This document shows, piece by piece, positions 8,157-17,677 of a DNA stretch of 64,000 bases. This DNA is from DSWT01 sp035373625. Lineage in GTDB: Bacteria > Chloroflexota > Anaerolineae > B4-G1 > SLSP01. Within the stretch, counting starts at the first letter, position 1. Each line of letters starts with the position of its first letter. Under the pieces are notes generated by a model. It was not told the origin of the DNA. It saw only the letters and a program-made list of their open reading frames with translations, and did no database searches. The stretch lies in the NCBI GenBank assembly GCA_035373625.1, contig DAOSNS010000012.1, forward strand, positions 32,543 through 96,542, given 5' to 3'. The position numbers and the translations under genes were made by a program.

Positions 8157-11100
8157 ATGGAAACGCTGAGCGTCTGTATGTTGGGCAGCTTTACCCTGCG
8201 TTGGAATGAGCACGCGGAAATCCTCATCCCCAACACGACGACGCGCGCCTTGCTGGCCTATCTCATCGCCTACCGGGAACGTCCCCACACCCGCGATCTG
8301 CTGAGCGGCCTCTTCTGGCCCGATCTGCCCGAAACCCTTGCCCGCCGCCGCCTCACCCAGGCACTCTGGCAAATCCGCAGATTCCTCGCGCCCCACCCGG
8401 TCGTGCTTACCGAAGGCGATACGGTGCGGCTCGATCCAGCCCTCCCCCTGCGGCTCGATGTCGCCGAATTCGAGCAGTACGCCACAAGCGACGCAGCCCA
8501 GGAGATCGCTTGTGCCGTTGCTCTGTACCGCGGCGAATTTCTAAACGGTTACTATGACGATTGGCTGCTGGTAGAGCGTGAACGCCTCCGCGAGCTATTC
8601 CTCGTCGCTTTGGAACGCCTGATCGTGGCCTGCAAGGCGCAGGGGGATTACCAACACGCGCTGACCTACGCGCGCCGGTTGGTCGCCGAAGACCCCTGGC
8701 GCGAATCAGCCCACTGCGAAGTGATGCGCCTGTATCACCTGCTGGGACAGGACGCCGAGGCCCTCAAGCAATATCAAGTCTGTCGGCAAATACTGGCCGA
8801 CGAGTTAGGCGTGGACCCCGCGCCCGAAACTCAGGCCCTGGCCACCGAGATCGTCCGCCACATGCCGCCGGAAAGCGCGCCGTATCTGCCCTCGCCGCCA
8901 CCGGAAAGAGAAATCGGCGCGGCCGGCTTGCCGCTGGTCGGGCGTGAAGAGGAACGCGCCGCCCTGGTGACACACCTGGAAGCCGCGCTCAACGGTCTGG
9001 GGGGCCTGGTGCTGATCGAAGGCGAAGCCGGTGTGGGCAAAACTCGCCTGCTGCGTGAACTCGCCCGTGATGCCGGGTGGCGCGGGATGGAAGTGTTGTG
9101 GGGCAGCGCAGAGCCACTCGCCCCGTCCTCCCCTTATGCGCCACTCGCCAACGCGCTGACGGATGGCCTCTCACCGTTGCGGACACGGCAATTGACCCGC
9201 CTGGTCGAGCACGTCTGGCTACAAGTGCTTGCCCCGCTGCTCCCTCCGCTGCGTGCCGTGCTGCCTGACCTTGCGCCGCCACCGCTCGAACCGCTTCAGG
9301 AACAGGCGCGTCTGGCAGCCGCCGTGGGCGAATTGCTGCGCGGCTGGGCGCACATCGTCCCGCTGCTGTTGATCATCGAGGATGTGCATTGGGCAGATGC
9401 GGATACCCTCGCCTTGATACCGCGCTTACTGCCGGCGCTGGTCGAAAGCCGCGTGTTGGTGGTGGGCAGTTACCGCAGCGGTGAAAGCCACGCCCGTCCG
9501 GAGGTCTGGCAGGCATTGCAGGGAATGGAGCGCGCCGGCGTGCGGCAACGCCTTGCCCTGCCACGTCTGGACGCCGCGAGCAGTCACGAGTTACTCCGCT
9601 ATAGTTTGGGGATCGGCAAACCGGCCCCACTTTTCGAGGCGCGCCTCTTTGCCGAAACGGACGGCAATCCCCTGTTTTTGCTGGAGACGCTGCGTACCCT
9701 GCACAGCGAAGGCTTGTTGTTCCGCAACGCGGAGGGGCAATGGTGTACACCCTGGGATGAAAGTACCCACGATTACGCCGAATTGCCCCTTCCCCAGACG
9801 GTGGAGCAGATCATCGCCCGCCGTCTGAACCGGCTATCTCCCTCCCTTCGTCCCATCGTTCACCTGAGCGCGGTGTTGGGCGAGCGTTTCGACTTCGATC
9901 TGCTGTGCCACGCCGCCGACGTCGCGCCGCAAGCGTTGTTGGATGCCCTGCACGAGCTGGTGCGCGGTTGCATCCTGGAGGAGACCGCGACGGATTATCG
10001 TTTCCATCACGATAAAATCCGTCAGGTCGTCTATCACAACCTTGCCGCGAGCGAGCGGATCCAGTTGCATCGGCAAGTCGCCGAAACATTGGAGATGTTC
10101 GCCCCGGAACACATCCCGGCGCTGGCCCATCACTGGGAAGAGGCCGCGGTATGGGACAAGGCCGCCGCTTACCACCGGCAGGCCGGCGACCGGGCGCAGG
10201 CCGTCTACGCCAACCGGGAGGCCATCTTCCATTATACGCACGCCCTCGAAGCGTTGAGTCGCCTGCCCGAACCTGTTGCCCCGGAGCGCACCTGGTCGTT
10301 GCATCTGGCGCGCGAGGCCGTCTACGCGCTCTTGGGGGAGCGAACGCCCCAATTGGAAGACCTGATGGCCCTGGAGACGTTGACCAACCAACTGGGCGAT
10401 GACCGCCGGCGGGTGACGACGCTCCTGCGGTATGCCGAATATTATGTGGATACCGGCGACCTGCAGGCTATGCGCCGCTGTCTGGATCGGGCTTTGACCC
10501 TGGCGCGAGCGGCCGGTGATCGGGAAAATGAGGCAGCGGTATTGGGGCTATTCAGCTGCCTCCACCACTATCTGGGCGACTTGGGGATGGCGCGCCAATA
10601 CGGCGAACAGGCCCTGGCTATGTGGCGAAACAGCAACAACCGCGCCCAAGAGGCGAGATGTCTGGCATCTTGTACCGTTGCCTGCCTGATGGTAGGGGAT
10701 TTTCCGGCCGCCGAAGACTATGCCCGGCAGGCCCTGGCGCTTTGTCGCAGCCTGGGGAACCGTGCGGGTGAAGGTCACGCCTTGTATATATTGGGGCGCA
10801 TCTACCGCGACATAGGCTTATTATCCGCAGCGCGGGACTATTCGATTCAAGCGCTCGACATTCTGCACCTGACCGGGGAACGGCCACGAGAGGCATACCG
10901 CTTGCTGGAATTGGGAAACCTGCATGCTAACCTGGGGGAGTACACGGCAGCGCAACAAACGCTCGAACAAGCGGCAGCCCTTTTTCAACAGGTTGATGAG
11001 CCGCGAGGCTACGGCTATGCACTGCTGGACTTGGGGCTGGTGCGCCTCGCGCTCGGCCACGGCGACGCGGCGCGGGACTGCATCGAGCGGGGGCGGAGCA

Positions 11101-11873
11101 TGGTAATCGCAGCGAACGACCGTTGGGGCGAGGCATGCGGATTACACTACATCGGCCTGGTGCTGGAAGAGTTGGGCGACCTGGACGCTGCCGCCGCCGC
11201 TTTTCGCCAGTCCCTTGCCATCAAGTGCGAGATCGGCCGTCCGACCAGGGCGATGGAAGACCAGGCCGGCCTGGCGCGGATCGCGCTGGCTCAGGGAAGA
11301 AGGAGCGAGGCGCGGCAATACGTCGCCGAGATGCTCGACCGGCTGGCCCAGGACGGCATTCACGGCCTGGAACGGCCTTTCCTGATCTATTCGACCGCTC
11401 ATCAGGTGCTGGCGGCTGCCGGGGAAACGAGCAAAGCGCAGGCGGTTCTGGCCGAAGCATATGCGTTGTTGATGGAACGGGCCAACCGGCTTGACGACGA
11501 GGCAACCCGTCGTCTGTACCTGGAGAACGTCGCCGAAAACCGTGCTGTCGTGGAGGCCTACCGTCGCCAGACCCAAAAGACCGTCCGCCTGCCCCGCGCC
11601 GATGCCCCCCTGCGCCGCGCGCTGCGCGCCGACGAATATGTAAACGTGACCTGGACGGTCGCCGCGCCGGAGGATGAGGCCGTCCCCGGCAAGAGCGCGC
11701 GCCGTCAACACCGCTTGCTCCGCCTGCTCGAAGAGGCCGCCGCGCAGGGCGCCGCCCCCACCGTGGACGATCTGGCCGCCGCATTGGACGTGAGCATCGC
11801 CACCCTCAAACGCGACCTTGAGACCCTGCGCCGCGCGGGAAAACCGGTCCAAACGCGCGGCAGTCCCAAATGA
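8157..11873 (+). CDS. BTAD/ATPase/TPR giant transcriptional regulator (SARP-LAL type)
   Basis: This protein has 1238 residues. An OmpR-like winged helix (about 1-95) is followed by a bacterial transcriptional activation domain (about 100-245). A STAND-type ATPase comes next, with Walker A EGEAGVGKTRLL (about 285) and Walker B LLLIIEDVHWAD (about 405). A long TPR array spans about 640-1130, and a second helix-turn-helix is at the extreme C-terminus (TVDDLAAALDVSIATLKRDL). It should be a ligand- or partner-gated activator that oligomerises on ATP binding. A DNA-binding domain at both ends is unusual; typical LAL proteins carry a LuxR HTH only at the C-terminus. A strong terminator follows at 11935. 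Targets are unknown; neighbouring genes are candidates only by proximity. Confidence 0.9.
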   Translation: METLSVCMLGSFTLRWNEHAEILIPNTTTRALLAYLIAYRERPHTRDLLSGLFWPDLPETLARRRLTQALWQIRRFLAPHPVVLTEGDTVRLDPALPLRLDVAEFEQYATSDAAQEIACAVALYRGEFLNGYYDDWLLVERERLRELFLVALERLIVACKAQGDYQHALTYARRLVAEDPWRESAHCEVMRLYHLLGQDAEALKQYQVCRQILADELGVDPAPETQALATEIVRHMPPESAPYLPSPPPEREIGAAGLPLVGREEERAALVTHLEAALNGLGGLVLIEGEAGVGKTRLLRELARDAGWRGMEVLWGSAEPLAPSSPYAPLANALTDGLSPLRTRQLTRLVEHVWLQVLAPLLPPLRAVLPDLAPPPLEPLQEQARLAAAVGELLRGWAHIVPLLLIIEDVHWADADTLALIPRLLPALVESRVLVVGSYRSGESHARPEVWQALQGMERAGVRQRLALPRLDAASSHELLRYSLGIGKPAPLFEARLFAETDGNPLFLLETLRTLHSEGLLFRNAEGQWCTPWDESTHDYAELPLPQTVEQIIARRLNRLSPSLRPIVHLSAVLGERFDFDLLCHAADVAPQALLDALHELVRGCILEETATDYRFHHDKIRQVVYHNLAASERIQLHRQVAETLEMFAPEHIPALAHHWEEAAVWDKAAAYHRQAGDRAQAVYANREAIFHYTHALEALSRLPEPVAPERTWSLHLAREAVYALLGERTPQLEDLMALETLTNQLGDDRRRVTTLLRYAEYYVDTGDLQAMRRCLDRALTLARAAGDRENEAAVLGLFSCLHHYLGDLGMARQYGEQALAMWRNSNNRAQEARCLASCTVACLMVGDFPAAEDYARQALALCRSLGNRAGEGHALYILGRIYRDIGLLSAARDYSIQALDILHLTGERPREAYRLLELGNLHANLGEYTAAQQTLEQAAALFQQVDEPRGYGYALLDLGLVRLALGHGDAARDCIERGRSMVIAANDRWGEACGLHYIGLVLEELGDLDAAAAAFRQSLAIKCEIGRPTRAMEDQAGLARIALAQGRRSEARQYVAEMLDRLAQDGIHGLERPFLIYSTAHQVLAAAGETSKAQAVLAEAYALLMERANRLDDEATRRLYLENVAENRAVVEAYRRQTQKTVRLPRADAPLRRALRADEYVNVTWTVAAPEDEAVPGKSARRQHRLLRLLEEAAAQGAAPTVDDLAAALDVSIATLKRDLETLRRAGKPVQTRGSPK

Positions 11874-11934
11874 GCTGATAAATACATCCGCTGTTTGCCG
11901 GGTAGAGACAACGGCGAGATACCCTTATGCTACA

Positions 11935-11964
11935 CTGCCACTCAGATCAGAGTGGCAGTTTTTT
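11935..11964 (+). terminator. Rho-independent terminator of the BTAD regulator
   Basis: A perfect 9-bp stem, CTGCCACTC/GAGTGGCAG, has a 6-base loop and is followed directly by six T residues. It lies 62 bp after the regulator's stop codon. Confidence 0.9.
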
Positions 11965-12010
11965 ATATCCGGGGCTGTTTGATGGTACGGAATCGGTGGA
12001 AAAGACAACC

Positions 12011-12214
12011 GTGCAGCGAGAGGTGTTCATCGTTCGTATCTGGCGCGAGGCAGGACAATCTGCCTGGCGGGGTTGGGTAAAACACGTCCATACCGGCGAG
12101 GAAGTCTGCGTGCATAGCCAGGACGAGCTGATCGCCTTCATTGAGAGCCGGGCCGGGCGTTTATCCGATAGTTCCACATCCAGGGTGGGCGCTTCGGGTA
12201 CCGGCCTCAAATGA
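12011..12214 (+). CDS. Small conserved hypothetical protein
   Basis: This short protein of 67 residues has the core REVFIVRIWREAG followed by WRGWVKHVHTGEE and a helix ending FIESRAG. I recognise this pattern from short proteins that recur in Chloroflexota genomes, often near large regulators or stress genes; no function is assigned to them that I know. An in-frame ATG at 11927 falls upstream of the terminator hairpin at 11935, so it cannot be used from this transcript. I take GTG 12011, immediately before the conserved core. The start is uncertain because no clear ribosome-binding site is visible. The last 15 residues are Ser/Gly-rich and probably disordered. Confidence 0.55.
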   Translation: MQREVFIVRIWREAGQSAWRGWVKHVHTGEEVCVHSQDELIAFIESRAGRLSDSSTSRVGASGTGLK

Positions 12215-12340
12215 ATGCCGGCCCGTGACTCATACCGTTGGAGGAGATGATGCACAAAAAGTAAGAATCGCTTGTGAATACTATGATCTGTAGGTTCTCC
12301 CATTCAGTTTTCGGCATAACAAAAGAAAGGAGCGATTTCC

Positions 12341-13873
12341 ATGAAGCGAGAGACAATGTTCAACCTGTTGTTGGGTTTCGTGATGGTCCTGGCTTTGGTC
12401 AGTGGGAGCACGGTCGTCCGCCAGGCACGCGCGCAAGAGCCGGCTCCCCAAGGTGGACTTGCCCCTCAGGCTGATGTGAGCACCGCCTTTACTTACCAGG
12501 GGCGGCTTACCGACGATAGCACCGGCAACCCCATCGCCGGGCCCTGCGACTTCCAATTCAGCCTCTGGGATGCCGCCAGTGGTGGCGCCCAGATCGGTAA
12601 TAGTCCCCAGACCAACACCAATGTGAGCCTGGATAATGGCTACTTTGGCGTGGCGCTGGATTTCGGCGATGGCGGGCTGGGCACGGCTACCTTTGCCGGC
12701 GATGCGCGCTGGCTGGCGATCAGCGTGCGCTGTCCGGCCGGCAGCGGCAGCTACACGCCGCTCAGCGACCGCGTGGCGCTCAACGCGGCGCCGTACGCGC
12801 TGAGCCTGCGACCGGGTGCGATGGTCGCGGGTGACAAGTCTGGCGGTACCGTCCTGATCGTACGCAACACGACGACCGGCAGCTACGGCGCGGGGTTAAA
12901 AGCTGAGACGAACGCCACTCAAGGCACGGCGCTGATCATTGAGTCCACATCGAATAGCTTGCAGCAGACCTACGGTATCTATGCGACTACTGCCTCTCGC
13001 GGTGGCACGGCCGTTTACGGTGAAAGCAAGTATGGCGGCTCTAGCCAGGATAACGTCGCTTATGGCGGCTACTTCAAGGCCAATGCCTTCGGTGACGTGG
13101 GCGTCTACGGCGAGTCGGTCTGGGGGCAAGGAGGCGGTGTCGGCGTCTGGGGCGAGACGGCTGCGCTCTATGGCGATGGCGTGCATGGTGTGGCTACTGC
13201 CACTTCCGGCGAAAATCACGGCATCTATGGAGAGACCAATTCAACTGAGGGCAGTGGCGTCTATGGCAGGTCCTCTTCCGCCGGCGGCTTCGGCGTGTAC
13301 GGCTATAGTCAGTACGGTGACGGCGTGCATGGCAGATCGCCCAACGGCTACGCCGTCTACTCCGAAGGTGACGCCCATGTGACCGGTAACCTGACCTGGA
13401 ACGCCCAACAGGGTTATCTATCAATTCCGCCAGCAGCCTTCCAACCACAGGCACACGATGTCGAGTTCGCCAATCTTGGTTATGCACTGAAACAGGGTGG
13501 AGCGGGCATCTGTAATGCCCAGAAGCTATTCATAGCGCCGGTGGCGCTGCCTCATAATGCCACCGTTGTCAAGATGAAGTACCATGCGTGGACCGAAGGC
13601 CCTTTTGGTGTATCGGATAAGTCTTGCGCCACTCTGGAACTGCGTCTGCTGCGCCACAATTTTACTACAGGGTTTGAGGAGGTGGCCACACTTGAACCCA
13701 CAGCCGATTATTCGGCGGGTACATACTTTAGCGAGGAGACGACGGCGATCCAATATGGCGAGGTGGATAACGATCACTACCAGTACTATCTCGAGCTCAG
13801 CGCTCCCGGCGGAACCATTTTTGCCTGGTTCTACGGCGCTCAGATCACCTACACCTTCTACGAGCCATACTAG
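12341..13873 (+). CDS. Exported beta-roll/beta-helix-like repeat protein
   Basis: This protein of 510 residues has a Sec signal peptide (basic start, hydrophobic core about 9-27, AQA-like cleavage region ending ARAQ). Next is a domain opening FTYQGRLTD and closing with LNAAPYALSLRPG, which in related bacteria precedes surface repeat regions. Residues about 185-345 contain short Gly-rich repeats of the form GVYGES/GIYGET/GVHG, expected to build a narrow beta-roll or fibre-like stalk. A C-terminal beta domain of about 150 residues follows. Unlike the next three exported proteins it lacks a YLPLVxR tail and ends YTFYEPY. It is likely a surface or secreted structural protein. It lies 17 bp upstream of the next gene, with which it probably forms a transcription unit. 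Confidence 0.75.
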   Translation: MKRETMFNLLLGFVMVLALVSGSTVVRQARAQEPAPQGGLAPQADVSTAFTYQGRLTDDSTGNPIAGPCDFQFSLWDAASGGAQIGNSPQTNTNVSLDNGYFGVALDFGDGGLGTATFAGDARWLAISVRCPAGSGSYTPLSDRVALNAAPYALSLRPGAMVAGDKSGGTVLIVRNTTTGSYGAGLKAETNATQGTALIIESTSNSLQQTYGIYATTASRGGTAVYGESKYGGSSQDNVAYGGYFKANAFGDVGVYGESVWGQGGGVGVWGETAALYGDGVHGVATATSGENHGIYGETNSTEGSGVYGRSSSAGGFGVYGYSQYGDGVHGRSPNGYAVYSEGDAHVTGNLTWNAQQGYLSIPPAAFQPQAHDVEFANLGYALKQGGAGICNAQKLFIAPVALPHNATVVKMKYHAWTEGPFGVSDKSCATLELRLLRHNFTTGFEEVATLEPTADYSAGTYFSEETTAIQYGEVDNDHYQYYLELSAPGGTIFAWFYGAQITYTFYEPY

Positions 13874-13890
13874 GTCAGGAGGGACCAGCC

Positions 13891-15531
13891 ATGAAACGAT
13901 CTATCTTTGTGATGACACTGATCTTTTTGTTCTGCGCCAGTGCTGTGGTATTGGCCCAGTCTGGCGGCGGTTACGACCTGACGTGGTGGACGGTAGACGG
14001 CGGCGGTGGGACGCTCAGCGGCGGCGGCTATGCGCTGGGAGGCACTATCGGCCAGCCGGAGCCGGGGCCGGTGCTTACCGGGGGCAGTTTTGCCCTCTAC
14101 AGCGGGTTTTGGGCGGGCGGCGGCGCAGCGCCGCCCAGTTGTCCCAATCCCATCACGGGTGGGTGGATTGTTGGGCCGGATTCGGGTTACACCGGCGTCA
14201 ATTATGACTTTACCGCCGGGCCTGACGCGGCTGCCACGTCGCCGTTCACCTATACCTGGTCGAGCGACGGGCTGGTGAGTGGGCAGGGCACGGCCAACGC
14301 GACCTACAGTTGGGCTGTCGCCGGAACGTACATCCTCAGCGCCACCATTGCTAACTGCGGTGGCAGCGTTGACATTACGCATACGATTACCCTGGCCGAG
14401 CCGCCGCCAACCTGCGCCGTCCCGCTGACCGAAGTGGGGCTTAGCGGCCCGACTGCCGGGCAGACCGGCCAGGACTTGACCTTTACGGCCAGCTACACAC
14501 CTGCCAATGCCACTGTGCCGATCACCTACACCTGGTCGAGTGACGGCCTGGTCAGCGGGCAGGGCACAAACACGGCAGTCTACCGGTGGACGAACGCCGG
14601 GCAATACCAGGTGACGGTCAGCGCGCAAAACTGTGGCGGTTCGGACAATGCCAGCCAGAACGTGACCATTACGGCACCTTCAACCTGCGCAATTCCGCTG
14701 ACCGGCGTGAGCCTGAGCGGGCCTGCGTCAGGGCAGACCGGCCAGGATTTGACCTTCACCGTCAGCCCGCAGCCCACTGACGCCTCGACGCCCATCACCT
14801 ACACCTGGTCCACCGACGGCCTGGTCAGCGGGCAGGGGACGACACAGGCGACTTACCGCTGGGCCGGCGCCGGCAGCAAGACGGTGCAGGTAACGGCGCG
14901 CAACTGCGGCGGCCAGGATTACAGCGACAGCCGGACGGTCTCCATCACGGCGGCCTGCGCGGTGCCTCTCGTTGGCGTCTCGATCACCGGGCAGACGGAT
15001 GGCTACGTCAACGTGACCTATCAATTCACCGCTCTGCCCGATCCCAGCAACGCCACAGCGCCGGTCAGCTACGTCTGGTCGAGCGATGGGCTGCAAAGTG
15101 GACAAGGAACGGCGCAGGCCAGCTACACGTGGGCGATCACCGGCAGCCACACCATCAGCGTGACGGCGACCAACTGCGGCGGCAGCTTCAGCGACGACCA
15201 TACCATCATGCTGACTACTCCGCCCTCCGGCTGTAACTTTCCGCTGACCGGCTTTACGATCAGCGGTCCCACCACCGGTCAGACCGGGCAGAACCTGACC
15301 TTTACCGGTCACATCACCCCGACTAACGCCACCACGCCGATCACCTACACCTGGTCGAGTGACGGCCTGGTCAGCGGGCAGGGGAGCAACACGGCAGTCT
15401 ATAACTGGACCACGCCCGGCCAATATCAAATCGTTGCCAGCGCGGCCAACTGCGGCGGTGCGGTGAATGATTCACATCCGATCGTCATCGCGTCCGAGTA
15501 TCGGGTCTATCTGCCGCTTGTCGTCAGGTGA
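13891..15531 (+). CDS. Exported PKD-like repeat protein with YLPLVVR tail
   Basis: This protein of 546 residues has a signal peptide (hydrophobic 5-20, cleavage near VLAQS). A Gly-rich segment (LSGGGYALGGTIGQPEPG) is followed by about five PKD-like Ig-fold repeats of roughly 85-90 residues. Each repeat carries TYTWSSDGLVSGQGT and ends in NCGG. The protein stops with RVYLPLVVR. The same terminal motif closes the next two genes and looks like a sorting or anchoring tail. Repeats three and four are almost base-for-base identical to part of the metalloprotease gene downstream (20462-20980). The ribosome-binding site is CAGGAGG. Probable role is a surface or secreted adhesive or structural spacer. 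Confidence 0.75.
   Translation: MKRSIFVMTLIFLFCASAVVLAQSGGGYDLTWWTVDGGGGTLSGGGYALGGTIGQPEPGPVLTGGSFALYSGFWAGGGAAPPSCPNPITGGWIVGPDSGYTGVNYDFTAGPDAAATSPFTYTWSSDGLVSGQGTANATYSWAVAGTYILSATIANCGGSVDITHTITLAEPPPTCAVPLTEVGLSGPTAGQTGQDLTFTASYTPANATVPITYTWSSDGLVSGQGTNTAVYRWTNAGQYQVTVSAQNCGGSDNASQNVTITAPSTCAIPLTGVSLSGPASGQTGQDLTFTVSPQPTDASTPITYTWSTDGLVSGQGTTQATYRWAGAGSKTVQVTARNCGGQDYSDSRTVSITAACAVPLVGVSITGQTDGYVNVTYQFTALPDPSNATAPVSYVWSSDGLQSGQGTAQASYTWAITGSHTISVTATNCGGSFSDDHTIMLTTPPSGCNFPLTGFTISGPTTGQTGQNLTFTGHITPTNATTPITYTWSSDGLVSGQGSNTAVYNWTTPGQYQIVASAANCGGAVNDSHPIVIASEYRVYLPLVVR
14695..15213 (+). repeat. 519-bp PKD block, copy A
   Basis: This block inside the PKD-repeat gene matches 20462-20980 with only a handful of silent-looking differences over 519 bp and no gaps. 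Flanking repeats in both genes have diverged far more. This suggests recent duplication or gene conversion. Confidence 0.85.
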
Positions 15532-15552
15532 TGTATGACTTTGAGCAGTTTA

Positions 15553-15598
15553 CCCTTGCAAAGGTGAGCGACCTATGGCGTCTTCACCTTTGCAAGGG
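15553..15598. other. Perfect 15-bp stem-loop before the propeller gene
   Basis: CCCTTGCAAAGGTGA (15553-15567) pairs perfectly with its complement at 15584-15598 across a 16-base loop. There is no T-run after it. It lies 22 bp past the PKD gene stop and 27 bp before the next start. It may stabilise RNA ends or act as a weak terminator or attenuator. Confidence 0.65.
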
Positions 15599-15625
15599 GT
15601 TGAACAACTAAAGAGGAAAAGTGAT

Positions 15626-17650
15626 ATGAGAACCAAAACGGCGTTCAACGTGCAGGCTGTTTTATTGCTGGCCTTGATCGGCGCAATGGTGACCAGCCCG
15701 ATTCCCTCAGCGGAGGCGAGCTTGCTCTATGCGTCGGTGTCCTCATCCCCGGCGCGCGCTAATGCCAATGCCGCCGGCCTCATCGTCCGCTACAGCAGCA
15801 GCGGAGAGTATCTGAGTGAGTGGGCGGTGAGCGGTCAGCCGGGCGCGATTGCTGTAGGACCGGGCGGTCAGGTGTACGTCACCATCAACAATAGCCATCG
15901 CGTGGCGCAGTACAGCGCCGAAGGGGAGTACCTGACCGAATGGCGCGTCGAGGCGGGTGAACCGGGGGCACTCGCGGTGGGGCCGGGCGGCGAGGTGTAC
16001 GTCACCATCAACAACAGCCATCGCGTGGTGAAATATAGCGCCGCCGGCGAATACTTGACCGGGTGGGAAACTCCTGGCGAACCTGGGGGTGTCGCAGTAG
16101 CGCCGGCGACGTCGTCAACGTCGAGTGGTCAGGTGTACGTGACCATTCCCCAGGAAAGTAACGTGGTCAGGTATAGCGCCAACGGCGAATATTTGGGTGA
16201 GTGGAGTGTTGATACCTATGGTCAGCCGGGGAGCATTGCCATAGGCTATGGCGGCGAAGTATTTGTCACCATCAACAATAGCCATCGCGTGGTCATGCAC
16301 AGCACCACCGGGGAGTACGTGAGCAGTTGGGAACTGGCGACCGACCAGCCGGCCAACATCACGGCTTACCTCTATGGGCAGTATATCACTCTCAGCAATA
16401 GCCATCGCGTGGTGAGCTGTAGCCCGCCGCCCTCGCTAGGGACTTGCATGCCTGGGTGGGATGTGGAAGCCGGTGAGCCGGGCGGCATTGCGAGAGGTCC
16501 AAGCGGCGATGTGTACATCACCATCAATAACAACAATCGCGTCGAGCAATATAGTGCTACCGGCGAGTATTCGAGTGGCTGGGTGGTGGAAGCCGGCGCG
16601 CCAGCGGGAATTGCCATCGGGCCGGGCGGCGAGGTCTATGTCAATATCAACAACACCCACCGCGTGGTGAAATACAGCGCCGCGGGGGTGTTTTTGACCG
16701 GCTGGGTGGTCGAGGTCGGGCAGCCGGGGCGCATCGCTGTCGGGCCGGGCGGCGAGGTGTATGTCACCATCAACAACAGCCACCGTGTGGTGCAGTACAG
16801 TGCTATTGGCGAGTACCTGACCGACTGGGACGTCGCCGCCGGTGAACCGGGCGCACTCGCTGTGGGGCCGGGCGGTCAGGTGTACGTCACCATCAACAAC
16901 AGCCATCGCGTGGTGCAGTACAGCGCCGGCGGCGCATACATAGCCGAATGGGAGATCCCCGGCGTCATCGAGACCAATGGCATCGCCGTCGGGCCGGGTG
17001 GCGAGGTGTATGTCACCATCAACAACAGCCACCGCGTGGTGCAGTACAGTGCTACTGGCGAGTACCTGACCGGCTGGGACGTCGCCGCTGGTGAACCGGA
17101 TGGCATCGCCGTGGGGCCGGGCGGTCAGGTGTACGTCACCATCAACAATAGCCATCGCGTGGCGCAGTACAGCGCCGGCGGCGCGTATTTGACCGAGTGG
17201 GTGGTGACTTCTGGGCGGCCGGGTGGCATCGCTGTTGCGCCAGAGAGCGGAGGTTATGGCAATCAGGCCCATAGCCAGTCCCTGGCCGGCGGGGAGGTGT
17301 ATGTGAGCGCCAGCAAAAACCAGCCCCCCGATCTGCCGTCCAATCCCTCGCCGGTCCACCAGGCCAGGGGCGTGCAGCTTCCGCTCACGCTGAGTTGGAG
17401 CGGCGGCGATCCGGAAGGCGATGCCGTCATCTACAACGTCTACGGACAGGCGGCGACCGCGCTGACCCACACACTATGGTACAGCGGCGCGGCCACGTCC
17501 TTTGCACCCGGCCTGTTGACGTCTGGTATCACCTATACCTGGCGGGTAAACGCTGCCGATCCATGGGGCGGCGTGACGGCAGGGCCGTCCTGGGAGTTCA
17601 CCACCGGCAAGTATTCCCTATATCTGCCGTTGGTCCTCAGAGGAAATTGA
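15626..17650 (+). CDS. Exported NHL-type beta-propeller protein with YLPLVLR tail
   Basis: This protein of 674 residues starts at ATG 15626 behind AAAGAGGAAAAG; an in-frame GTG further upstream lies within the loop of the 15553-15598 stem. A signal peptide runs to about residue 33 (SAEAS). Residues about 40-560 contain around eleven repeats of some 46 residues. The pattern is YSA-GEYLTxW, then GEPGGIAVGPGG, then VYVTINNSHRVVxYS, matching NHL/six-bladed propeller blades. A fibronectin-III/CARDB-like domain follows (about 575-660). The end is SLYLPLVLRGN. The NNSHRVVxYS motif is unusually well conserved between blades, suggesting repeated ligand sites or recent homogenisation. It is likely secreted or surface-displayed. 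Confidence 0.75.
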   Translation: MRTKTAFNVQAVLLLALIGAMVTSPIPSAEASLLYASVSSSPARANANAAGLIVRYSSSGEYLSEWAVSGQPGAIAVGPGGQVYVTINNSHRVAQYSAEGEYLTEWRVEAGEPGALAVGPGGEVYVTINNSHRVVKYSAAGEYLTGWETPGEPGGVAVAPATSSTSSGQVYVTIPQESNVVRYSANGEYLGEWSVDTYGQPGSIAIGYGGEVFVTINNSHRVVMHSTTGEYVSSWELATDQPANITAYLYGQYITLSNSHRVVSCSPPPSLGTCMPGWDVEAGEPGGIARGPSGDVYITINNNNRVEQYSATGEYSSGWVVEAGAPAGIAIGPGGEVYVNINNTHRVVKYSAAGVFLTGWVVEVGQPGRIAVGPGGEVYVTINNSHRVVQYSAIGEYLTDWDVAAGEPGALAVGPGGQVYVTINNSHRVVQYSAGGAYIAEWEIPGVIETNGIAVGPGGEVYVTINNSHRVVQYSATGEYLTGWDVAAGEPDGIAVGPGGQVYVTINNSHRVAQYSAGGAYLTEWVVTSGRPGGIAVAPESGGYGNQAHSQSLAGGEVYVSASKNQPPDLPSNPSPVHQARGVQLPLTLSWSGGDPEGDAVIYNVYGQAATALTHTLWYSGAATSFAPGLLTSGITYTWRVNAADPWGGVTAGPSWEFTTGKYSLYLPLVLRGN

Positions 17651-17677
17651 GTGTCGTGTGTTTGCAGGAGTGATGAG

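Noticed and set aside
12247..12264. Five-codon frame (MMHKK) behind a strong GGAGGA site
   Set aside because: Too short to support; no attenuator structure is visible before the next gene. It may be a decayed start.
15840..17200. Regularly spaced repeats that might suggest a CRISPR array
   Set aside because: The spacing is about 140 bp, in frame with the coding sequence, and varies like protein repeats. No cas genes are nearby; the Cas4-like nuclease at 59683 belongs with helicases.
16436..17470. Minus-strand repetitive frame opposite the propeller gene
   Set aside because: The repeats (AVVDGDVHLTARPHGD) are the reverse reading of the sense-strand blades; the sense protein has a signal peptide and coherent fold.
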